Source: Planctomycetota bacterium | GTDB lineage: Bacteria > Planctomycetota > UBA11346 | Direction: 5' to 3' | NCBI GenBank assembly: GCA_013821615.1 | Contig: JACDGQ010000133.1 | Span: forward strand, 1-7,823 | Length of the DNA: 7,823 nt | Shown here: piece after piece, positions 1 to 6,463 of the stretch | Numbering within the stretch: the stretch's first letter is position 1 | Layout of the letters: each line of letters opens with the position of its first letter | Position numbers and translations under genes: made by a program | The notes under the pieces: generated by a model | Database searches by the model: none | What the model saw: only the letters and a program-made list of their open reading frames with translations | What the model was told of the DNA's origin: nothing

Positions 1-44
1 GCCATCAGCCATCAGCCATCAGCCATCAGCCATCAGCCATCAGC
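1..44. repeat. Perfect tandem array of a 7-mer (GCCATCA), cut by window edge
   Basis: Six perfect copies of GCCATCA plus GC occupy positions 1-44, beginning at the first base of the window, so the true array is probably longer. On the transcribed (minus) strand it reads as GCTGATG repeats and starts 17 nt after the atpC stop codon. In the three other intergenic arrays the pyrimidine-rich arm lies on the right and its inverted partner on the left. This array is the pyrimidine-rich kind, so a TGATGGC-type partner arm is expected just outside the window. There are no unique spacers, so it is not a CRISPR. No terminator is visible between it and atpC. Confidence 0.95.
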
Positions 45-61
45 GCAAGGCGCCAAGCGCC

Positions 62-481
62 TCACCCCATCTTCGAAATATCCGGCGTGGTCTTGCCCGC
101 GACCGTCAGCTGCGAGACGATCCACTGCGCCTCGGCCTTGGCCTTGACCTTTTCGATGGGGTCCTCGTAGGTCGCGGCGAGGAGCTTCTCCAAGCGCACC
201 AGCAGGTCCTTCTCGCTGACCTCGGCCGCGGGCGTGGCGCCCTCGGTGAGGATCTTGACCTCGTCCTTGTAGACCTGCACGACGCCGCCGCGCACCGCCC
301 AGCTCTCATCCGGGTTGGTCGCGCTCTTCACGAACAGCCGGCCGTTGCGCAGCTGCGCGACGTAGGGCGCGTGCCCGGTGCGGATGCCGGCGTCGCCCTC
401 GGAGGCGGGCACGGTGACGTGGTCCGCCTGGCGCGGCGGCAAGGCCTTCTCGGGAGTGATGATGTGCACGGTGAGGGTCAT
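62..481 (-). CDS. atpC: F1Fo ATP synthase subunit epsilon
   Basis: Epsilon is part of the F1 central stalk; it binds gamma and the c-ring and can inhibit ATP hydrolysis. The 139-residue product has the usual length (E. coli 139). The N-terminal beta-sandwich shows the family motifs PASEGDAGI (about residues 25-33), TGHAP (35-39) and a GGVVQV strand (65-70). The C-terminal helical hairpin covers about residues 88-126. It lacks the I/LDxxRA-type ATP-sensing motif known from Bacillus epsilon. I chose the ATG at 479-481 because MTLTVHIITPEKA matches the family start. The frame stays open upstream to 646, but those 55 codons only translate the 8-mer repeats and the end of atpD. No strong Shine-Dalgarno sequence is visible; AAAGCGAG lies a few bases upstream. 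The gap to atpD is 133 nt and repeat-filled. Confidence 0.96.
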   Translation of the reverse strand: MTLTVHIITPEKALPPRQADHVTVPASEGDAGIRTGHAPYVAQLRNGRLFVKSATNPDESWAVRGGVVQVYKDEVKILTEGATPAAEVSEKDLLVRLEKLLAATYEDPIEKVKAKAEAQWIVSQLTVAGKTTPDISKMG

Positions 482-508
482 GGGGCTCGCTTTGCTCGCT
501 GCGCTTGC

Positions 509-608
509 AGTCCGGAAGTCCGGAGGTCCGGAAGTCCGGAAGTCTGATGTCCGGATGGTCTCTCGGTCTTCCGACCTCCGGACTCCCGGACTTCCGGACT
601 TCCGGACT
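509..608. repeat. Inverted pair of 8-mer tandem arrays (TCCGGAAG/CTTCCGGA), atpD-atpC gap
   Basis: The left arm (509-542) is AG followed by four copies of TCCGGAAG, with one copy changed to TCCGGAGG. The right arm (575-608) is four CTTCCGGA-type units, two of them altered (CCTCCGGA, CTCCCGGA), plus CT. The arms are inverted and match at 31 of 34 positions. Between them lie 32 nt of degenerate units, including TCCGGATGG and a small TCGG-TCTT-CCGA stem. In the operon mRNA the array starts 6 nt after the atpD stop codon and ends 27 nt before the atpC ATG. Every unit contains the palindrome TCCGGA. No U-run follows, so it is not a classical terminator. Confidence 0.95.
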
Positions 609-614
609 TTCTGT

Positions 615-2105
615 TCAGCCCTTCTCGGCCTTGGCGATGACGTCATCGATGGTGCCGACGTACATGAAGGCCTTCTCGGGCAGCTTGTCGTAGTCGCCGG
701 TGAGGATCGCCTCGAAGCTGCGGATGGTGTCCTCCAGCTTCATGATGATGCCCTTCATGCCGGTGAACTGCTCTGCCACCGCGAACGGCTGCGACATGAA
801 GCGCTCGAGGCGGCGCGCGCGCGCGACCAGGCGCTTGTCGTCGTCGCTCAGTTCATCGACGCCGAGGATGGCGATGATGTCCTGCAGGTCCTTGTAGCGC
901 TGCAGCACCTTCTGCACGCCGCGGGCGACCTTGTAGTGGCGCTCGCCGACGATGTGCGGCTGCATGATGCGCGAGGTCGAGGCGAGCGGGTCGACGGCCG
1001 GGAAGATGCCCTTCTCGGCGATGCCGCGCGCCAGGTTGGTGGTCGCATCGAGGTGGGCGAAGGTGTTGGCCGGCGCCGGGTCGGTGTAGTCGTCGGCAGG
1101 CACGTAGACGGCCTGGATCGAGGTGATCGAGCCCTTCTTCGTCGAGGTGATGCGCTCCTGGAGCTGGCCCATCTCGCTGGCCAGGGTCGGCTGGTAGCCC
1201 ACCGCGCTGGGCAGGCGGCCGAGCAGCGCCGACACTTCCGAGCCGGCCTGGGTGAAGCGGAAGATGTTGTCGACGAACAGCAGCACGTCCTTGCCCGAGA
1301 CGTCGCGCAGATGCTCGGCCTGGGTCAGCGCCGACAGCGCCACGCGCAGGCGCGCGCCGGGCGGCTCGTTCATCTGGCCGTAGACCAGCGAGCAGCGGCT
1401 CTCGCCGGCGAGCAGCTTGGGATGGCCGTTGGCGTCCCACTTGGCGTGGCCGTGCTCGTCCTTCTCGACCTTGATGACGCCGGACTCGATCATCTCGTTC
1501 CACAGGTCGTTGCCCTCGCGGGTGCGCTCGCCGACGCCGGCGAACACCGAGAAGCCACCGTGGGCCTTGGCGACGTTGTTGATCAGCTCCATCAAAATGA
1601 CGGTCTTGCCCACGCCGGCGCCGCCGAACAAACCGATCTTGCCGCCCTTGACGTAGGGGGCGAGCAGGTCGACGACCTTGATGCCGGTGACGAACAGCTC
1701 GGTCTCGGGGTTGAGGTCGGCGAAGGCCGGGGCCTTGGCGTGGATGGTGCGGCGCACGCAGGCGGCGCTGACCTGCGGGCCGTTGTCGACGCACTCGCCC
1801 AGCACGTTGAAGATGCGGCCGAGGGTCTCGTCGCCGACCGGCATGGCGATCGCGCGGCCGGTGTCGCGCACGGTGGTGCCGCGGGTCAGGCCGTCGGTGG
1901 TCGACATCGCGACCGCGCGCACGCGGTTGCGGCCGAGGTGCTGCTGGACCTCCGCGACCAGCCGGGTCTGCGCGCCGGTCGCCGGGTCGGTGATATCCAT
2001 CTCGAGGGCGTTGTAGATCGCCGGCAGGACGTCGAACTCGGCGTCCAGCGTCGAGCCGATGACTTGGACGACTTTGCCGGTGGAGGAGACGGTTGCAGTG
2101 GCCAT
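615..2105 (-). CDS. atpD: F1Fo ATP synthase catalytic subunit beta
   Basis: Beta carries the catalytic nucleotide sites of F1 (ADP + Pi to ATP), three copies per enzyme. The 496-residue product has the N-terminal barrel (about 8-90), the P-loop GGAGVGKT (161-168), the catalytic segment GERTREGND (192-200, with E193 and R194), VYGQMNEPPGARLRV (241-255), LLFVDNIFRF (275-284), and the DELSDDD lever (417-423). It is about 35 residues longer than E. coli beta; most of the extra length is a His-rich insertion at about 212-236, between the helix after GERTREGND and the CSLVYG strand. I chose the ATG at 2103-2105: MATATV leads straight into the barrel and AGGA lies 8 nt upstream. An in-frame ATG at 2219 would add 38 residues encoded almost wholly by the 7-mer repeat and is rejected. 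Confidence 0.98.
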   Translation of the reverse strand: MATATVSSTGKVVQVIGSTLDAEFDVLPAIYNALEMDITDPATGAQTRLVAEVQQHLGRNRVRAVAMSTTDGLTRGTTVRDTGRAIAMPVGDETLGRIFNVLGECVDNGPQVSAACVRRTIHAKAPAFADLNPETELFVTGIKVVDLLAPYVKGGKIGLFGGAGVGKTVILMELINNVAKAHGGFSVFAGVGERTREGNDLWNEMIESGVIKVEKDEHGHAKWDANGHPKLLAGESRCSLVYGQMNEPPGARLRVALSALTQAEHLRDVSGKDVLLFVDNIFRFTQAGSEVSALLGRLPSAVGYQPTLASEMGQLQERITSTKKGSITSIQAVYVPADDYTDPAPANTFAHLDATTNLARGIAEKGIFPAVDPLASTSRIMQPHIVGERHYKVARGVQKVLQRYKDLQDIIAILGVDELSDDDKRLVARARRLERFMSQPFAVAEQFTGMKGIIMKLEDTIRSFEAILTGDYDKLPEKAFMYVGTIDDVIAKAEKG

Positions 2106-2120
2106 GACGTGATTCCTGCT
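2106..2120 (-). promoter_or_regulatory. Ribosome binding site of atpD
   Basis: On the minus strand GCAGGAATCACGTC directly precedes the ATG, giving AGGA about 8 nt before the start codon. This supports the short start over the repeat-encoded extension to 2219. The site lies just outside the neighbouring repeat hairpin. Confidence 0.6.
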
Positions 2121-2128
2121 CAGGTAAG

Positions 2129-2226
2129 GTGCGAAGTGCGGAGTGCGGAGTGCGAGGTGCGGGGCATGGGAGACGCGGCGCACGAGGTGCCCAGGCACTC
2201 CGCACTCCGCACTCCGCACTCCGCAC
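2129..2226. repeat. Inverted pair of 7-mer tandem arrays (GTGCGGA/GCACTCC), atpG-atpD gap
   Basis: The left arm holds five 7-nt units (GTGCGAA, GTGCGGA, GTGCGGA, GTGCGAG, GTGCGGG; 2129-2163). The right arm holds four perfect GCACTCC units plus GCAC (2195-2226). The arms are inverted: 2129-2160 pairs with 2195-2226 at 29 of 32 positions, leaving a loop of about 34 nt. In the mRNA the array begins 12 nt after the atpG stop codon and ends 23 nt before the atpD ATG. The unit has a different sequence and length from the 8-mer arrays in the two adjacent F1 gaps, yet the layout is the same. Confidence 0.95.
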
Positions 2227-2238
2227 GGTTGTCGGTAC

Positions 2239-3120
2239 TCATGCCATCGCCTCGACCGCGCCGGTGATCTCAGCGATCTCCTGCGTGATCTTGCCCTGGC
2301 GGCCGCGGTTGTAGGCGCTGGAGAGCGCCTTGACCATATCGGCGGCGGCGTCGCTGGCGTTCTTCATCGCCACGCGCCGCGCGGCGTGTTCCGAGGCGTT
2401 GGTCTGGAGCAGCGCGCTGAACAGTCCCGAGCGCACGGTCAGCGGGATGAGCGTGGCGAGCAGGTCTTCGGGCTCGGGCTCGTAGATGAAGTCGGCCTTG
2501 GCCACGGCCTTGCCACCGCCGGCCTTGGCGCCGTCCTGCCCCGCGGGCAGCATGGTGTAGAGGTCGGGGGCCTGGCGCGCCGGGCTGATGAAGCGCGAGT
2601 AGACCACTTCGACGAGGTCGTACTCGGCGGCCAGGAAGCGCTCGATGGCCGCATTGGCGAGCTTCTCCGCCTTGGCGAAGGTCGGCGCGGCGGTGACGCC
2701 GACGTGGCTTTCGCGCACCGCGCGGCCGAGGAAGACCAGCGTCGACGCCGCCTTCTTGCCGACCGCGATGATGTCGACGGCGCGCCCGGCGCGTTCGTGC
2801 TCGACCGCGCGCGCAGTGGCGGTGCCGATGAGGTTGGTGTTGAACGCGCCGGCCAGGCCGCGGTCGGCGGTCAGCAGCAGGATCGCCACCTTCTTCGCCG
2901 GGCGCGCCACCATCAGCGGATGCGGCGAGGAGCGGCCGCCGGTCGCCGCGGCGATGGTGTTGAGCAGGTCGCGCAGCCCGTCGGCGTAGGGCCGCGACGC
3001 GGCCGCGGCGTCCTGCGCCTTCTTGAGCTTCGCCGACGCCACCAGCTCCATCGTGCGGGTGATCTTGCGCGTGTTCGCGGCACCCTTGCGGCGCTTGCGG
3101 ATATCTCTGAGGTTGGCCAT
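2239..3120 (-). CDS. atpG: F1Fo ATP synthase subunit gamma
   Basis: Gamma is the rotating central shaft of F1, one copy per enzyme. The 293-residue product fits the family (E. coli 287). The N-terminal helix holds the conserved MANLRDIRKR (1-10) and NTRKITRTMELVASAKLKKA (16-35). The Rossmann-like middle shows TADRGLAGAFN (84-94). The C-terminal helix holds NASEHAARRVAMKNA (241-255) and YNRGRQGKITQEIAEI (270-285). A Gly/Ala/Lys-rich stretch at about 195-210 appears to be a small surface insertion. The start at 3118-3120 gives the canonical MANLR. Upstream there is only a weak GAGA-type ribosome site, because the 37-bp repeat arm ends 10 nt before the ATG. Repeat hairpins lie on both sides of this gene. 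Confidence 0.97.
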   Translation of the reverse strand: MANLRDIRKRRKGAANTRKITRTMELVASAKLKKAQDAAAASRPYADGLRDLLNTIAAATGGRSSPHPLMVARPAKKVAILLLTADRGLAGAFNTNLIGTATARAVEHERAGRAVDIIAVGKKAASTLVFLGRAVRESHVGVTAAPTFAKAEKLANAAIERFLAAEYDLVEVVYSRFISPARQAPDLYTMLPAGQDGAKAGGGKAVAKADFIYEPEPEDLLATLIPLTVRSGLFSALLQTNASEHAARRVAMKNASDAAADMVKALSSAYNRGRQGKITQEIAEITGAVEAMA

Positions 3121-3130
3121 GGTCAGGTCT

Positions 3131-3316
3131 CGGTCCGGAAGTCCGGAAGTCCGGAAGTCCGGAAGTCTCGCGCGACCGCTGGCGTCTTCCGCCCCGGCCT
3201 CGCTTGCTGTTCAGGATTTCGGCGCGTCGTGCGCATGGTGATTCCGCTACTGGTTCCGAAAACGATGTGTTCAGCAGCCGACTTCCGGACTTCCGGACTT
3301 CCGGACTTCCGGACCG
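3131..3316. repeat. Perfect 37-bp inverted repeat built of 8-mer tandem arrays, atpA-atpG gap
   Basis: The left arm (3131-3167) is CGG, four perfect copies of TCCGGAAG, then TC. The right arm (3280-3316) is GA, four perfect copies of CTTCCGGA, then CCG. The arms are perfect reverse complements over 37 bp and enclose a 112-nt spacer (3168-3279). In the operon mRNA the structure starts 6 nt after the atpA stop codon and ends 10 nt before the atpG ATG, so it fills nearly the whole gap. The unit is the same as in the atpD-atpC gap. It resembles neither a terminator (no U-run) nor a standard insertion sequence (no transposase). Confidence 0.96.
3168..3279. other. 112-nt unique spacer inside the atpA-atpG inverted repeat
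   Basis: This is the only sizeable non-repeat, non-coding segment between the F1 genes. It is visibly less GC-rich than the genes in its right half (about 3205-3275). I see no convincing small gene, promoter or tRNA. A 6-bp internal inverted pair, TTTCGG (3217-3222) and CCGAAA (3256-3261), could form a nested stem. TGTTCAG occurs twice, near both ends of this lower-GC part. Function unknown. Confidence 0.6.
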
Positions 3317-3322
3317 TGGCAA

Positions 3323-4921
<1,599 letters not shown>

Positions 4922-4936
4922 GGGAACTCCTTGAGG
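4922..4936 (-). promoter_or_regulatory. Ribosome binding site of atpA (fixes a GTG start)
   Basis: The minus strand reads CCTCAAGGAGTTCCC immediately before GTG. A strong AAGGAG core 5 nt from the start codon supports initiation at this GTG rather than at the ATG seven codons further on. Confidence 0.8.
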
Positions 4937-4964
4937 AAATCGGTCATGAGAAAGAGGGGGTCGC

Positions 4965-5525
4965 TCACCCGTCCCAGAGCTGGCTGCTCACGGGGGCGGC
5001 GAGGATGGTCTGCTTCATGTCGGCGAGCTGGCGGCGTACGCTGGCGTCGACCTGGGTGTCGCCGAAGCGCAGCACGATGCCGGCGATGAGTGCCGGGTCG
5101 GTGGCGGCCTCGATGACCACACCCGGGCCGAGCGCGCGCTTGAGGCGCTCGCCGATCAGGCCGGACTCGGCCGCGGTCAGCGGGTGGGCGCTGGTCACGC
5201 GCACGCGCACCAGGCCGACCTGGACCTCGGCGCTGCGCACCGCCTCGGCGATGATCGCTGGTGCATCGGCGAGGCGGTTGCGGTCGATCAGCAGCAGCAG
5301 CAGGTCGAGGACCTCCTGTTCGGCCTGGCCGGCGAGCGCCTTGGCCACCGCCTCCTTGGCGCGCGCCTTGCCCAGGCGCGGGTCGTCGAGGCTGGCGATC
5401 AGCGCGCCGGTCAGCAGCTCCGCGACCTCGCGGCAGCTGGTGACCACGGCGGTGCGCTTGCCGCGCTCATCGGCGAGCTCGAGCAGGGCCTGGGCGTAGA
5501 CGCCGGCGACGGTTCCCGCGGCCAT
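4965..5525 (-). CDS. atpH: F1Fo ATP synthase subunit delta
   Basis: Delta joins the top of F1 to the peripheral stalk (subunit b), one copy per enzyme. The 186-residue product is close to the family length (E. coli 177). The N-terminal helical domain opens with VAGVYAQALLELADERGK (6-23), the usual Y/A-A-L pattern. The C-terminal region has VRVTSAHPLTAAE (about 111-123) and the hallmark ALIAGIVLRFGDTQVDASVRRQLADMK (about 145-171), which corresponds to the family's GG-x-D-S-x-R segment. The ATG at 5523-5525 lies 1 nt after the atpF stop codon (TGA-G-ATG), so translation is probably coupled to atpF. AAGG occurs about 11 nt upstream. It ends 43 nt before atpA. Confidence 0.95.
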   Translation of the reverse strand: MAAGTVAGVYAQALLELADERGKRTAVVTSCREVAELLTGALIASLDDPRLGKARAKEAVAKALAGQAEQEVLDLLLLLIDRNRLADAPAIIAEAVRSAEVQVGLVRVRVTSAHPLTAAESGLIGERLKRALGPGVVIEAATDPALIAGIVLRFGDTQVDASVRRQLADMKQTILAAPVSSQLWDG

Positions 5526-5526
5526 C

Positions 5527-6036
5527 TCAGTTGACCTTGGCCAGGCGGGCCTCGTAGGCCTCGAGCGCGCTGCCGACCACCTGCTGCTGGGCGCCGGCGT
5601 CGAGCTTCTCGCGCACGATCTTCTCGGCGACCTGGATCGCGACCTCGGCCACCGCCTGCTTGAGCTGGACGATGGCGGCGTGGCGCGCCGCCTCGATCTC
5701 GCGCAGCGAGCGCGTGCGGATCGCCTCGATCTCGCCGCGGCTGCTCTCGATGGTGCGCGCCTTGAGCGACTCGGCGTCGCGCTTGGCCTCGGCGATCAGC
5801 TCGGCGATGCGCGCCTCGGCGCCCTTCATCTGCGCGGCGAGATCGGCCTCGGTCTGCTTGGCCTTGACGTAGGCGGCCTCGGATTCGGCGAGCTCGCGGG
5901 CGATGCGGGCCTCGCGCGCGTCGACCGCGGCGAGCACGTGCTTCACCGCCAGCTTGAGCAGGATGAGCACGAAGACCACGAACGCGGCCAGGCCCCAGAT
6001 GAAGCTGGCGAGGTTCGAATTGAGGAATTCATCCAT
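5527..6036 (-). CDS. atpF: F1Fo ATP synthase subunit b (peripheral stalk)
   Basis: Subunit b anchors the stator: one N-terminal membrane helix, then a long helical stalk that reaches delta and F1. The 169-residue product (E. coli 156) starts MDEFLNSNLASFIWGLAAF. A hydrophobic segment at about 10-31 is the single membrane span. From about residue 36 to 150 it is an uninterrupted, highly charged Ala/Glu/Lys/Arg helix typical of the b coiled coil, ending near VAIQVAEKIVREKLD. Only one b gene is present and no b' paralogue is seen next to it, so the stalk is probably a homodimer. The gap to atpE is 69 nt and holds a GC-rich hairpin; atpH follows after 1 nt. Confidence 0.95.
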   Translation of the reverse strand: MDEFLNSNLASFIWGLAAFVVFVLILLKLAVKHVLAAVDAREARIARELAESEAAYVKAKQTEADLAAQMKGAEARIAELIAEAKRDAESLKARTIESSRGEIEAIRTRSLREIEAARHAAIVQLKQAVAEVAIQVAEKIVREKLDAGAQQQVVGSALEAYEARLAKVN

Positions 6037-6068
6037 GGCGGATCCCAGGTCAGAGGCGTGCGGGTGAC

Positions 6069-6092
6069 CGCCGCCGGCACGGGCCGGCGGCG
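6069..6092 (-). other. Perfect 10-bp GC-rich stem-loop after atpE
   Basis: CGCCGCCGGC (6069-6078) and GCCGGCGGCG (6083-6092) are perfect reverse complements with a 4-nt loop. In the mRNA the stem begins 13 nt after the atpE stop codon and lies before atpF. No U-run follows, so intrinsic termination is unlikely. It is not made of 7- or 8-mer units. A role in protecting the upstream atpE mRNA or in partial polarity is inference. Confidence 0.8.
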
Positions 6093-6105
6093 CCGACGGG
6101 ACGGC

Positions 6106-6390
6106 TCAGAGGATGAAGACGAGCACGAAACCGATCAGGGCGAGGGCTTCGATGAAGCCGATGCCGAGGAACATCAGGCCGCGCAGGGCGCCGGCCTGCT
6201 CGGGCTGGCGGGCGATGCCGGACAGGGTGGCGGCGACCACCAGGCCGATGCCGACGCCCGAACCGGCGGCGGCCGCGCCGTAGGCGATGCCCTTGCCGAT
6301 GGGCTTGAAGTCGGCGACCGTCTGGACGACGGTGTCGACCGCGGGCAGCGAGCTGGTGAGGGCCTGGGCGATGGTGGCGAGGTCGGTCAT
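6106..6390 (-). CDS. atpE: F1Fo ATP synthase subunit c (rotor ring)
   Basis: Subunit c is the membrane hairpin that forms the ion-carrying rotor ring. The 94-residue product is longer than E. coli c (79) because of extra N-terminal residues before the first helix. Helix 1 carries the GxGxGxG packing motif (GSGVGIG, 43-49). The polar loop is ARQPEQ (60-65). Helix 2 carries the ion-binding carboxylate E81 in GFIEALALIGF. E81 is followed by Ala-Leu, not Ser/Thr, so the Na+ ligand pattern is missing and proton coupling is expected. The N-terminal part (MTDLATIAQALTSS) is not a clear signal peptide. The ATG at 6388-6390 is preceded by AAAGGA about 7 nt upstream, a good ribosome site. It lies 73 nt after atpB. 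Confidence 0.97.
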   Translation of the reverse strand: MTDLATIAQALTSSLPAVDTVVQTVADFKPIGKGIAYGAAAAGSGVGIGLVVAATLSGIARQPEQAGALRGLMFLGIGFIEALALIGFVLVFIL

Positions 6391-6403
6391 GGTCGATCCT
6401 TTG
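6391..6403 (-). promoter_or_regulatory. Ribosome binding site of atpE
   Basis: The minus strand reads AAAGGATCGACC directly before the ATG, giving AAGGA at about 7 nt. It is one of the clearest ribosome sites in the operon, in line with the high copy number of subunit c. Confidence 0.7.
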
Positions 6404-6463
6404 CGCAGAGCGCGCTGGTGAGGCTTGAAGAGGCGGGGTGGGTGCGCAGGAGCGCGGAAGGGA

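Noticed and set aside
1..44. CRISPR array
   Set aside because: The 7-nt units are directly abutting, with no unique spacers and no cas genes nearby.
509..608. Rho-independent terminator between atpD and atpC
   Set aside because: No U-run follows the stem on the minus strand, and termination here would cut off the epsilon gene.
482..646. Longer atpC start (ATG at 646)
   Set aside because: It would overlap the end of atpD, and its residues are translated 8-mer repeat; the ATG at 481 gives the normal 139-residue epsilon.
2106..2219. Longer atpD start (ATG at 2219)
   Set aside because: The added 38 residues are translated 7-mer repeat. The ATG at 2105 has a ribosome site and the canonical beta N-terminus.
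378..2267. 629-codon open frame on the plus strand opposite atpC and atpD
   Set aside because: It is an antisense shadow: GC-rich third positions of the real genes remove stop codons, and its product is a low-complexity Ala/Val/Asp/Arg/Leu string without any motif. It also runs through the repeats.
3131..3316. Insertion sequence or MITE with terminal inverted repeats
   Set aside because: No transposase and no clear target-site duplication at the outer ends, and the arms are tandem 8-mers rather than a unique end sequence. A distant REP/RAYT-like origin is not excluded but cannot be shown here.
6106..6390. Sodium-coupled c-ring
   Set aside because: The residue after the ion-binding E81 is Ala, not Ser/Thr, so the Na+ ligand signature is missing.
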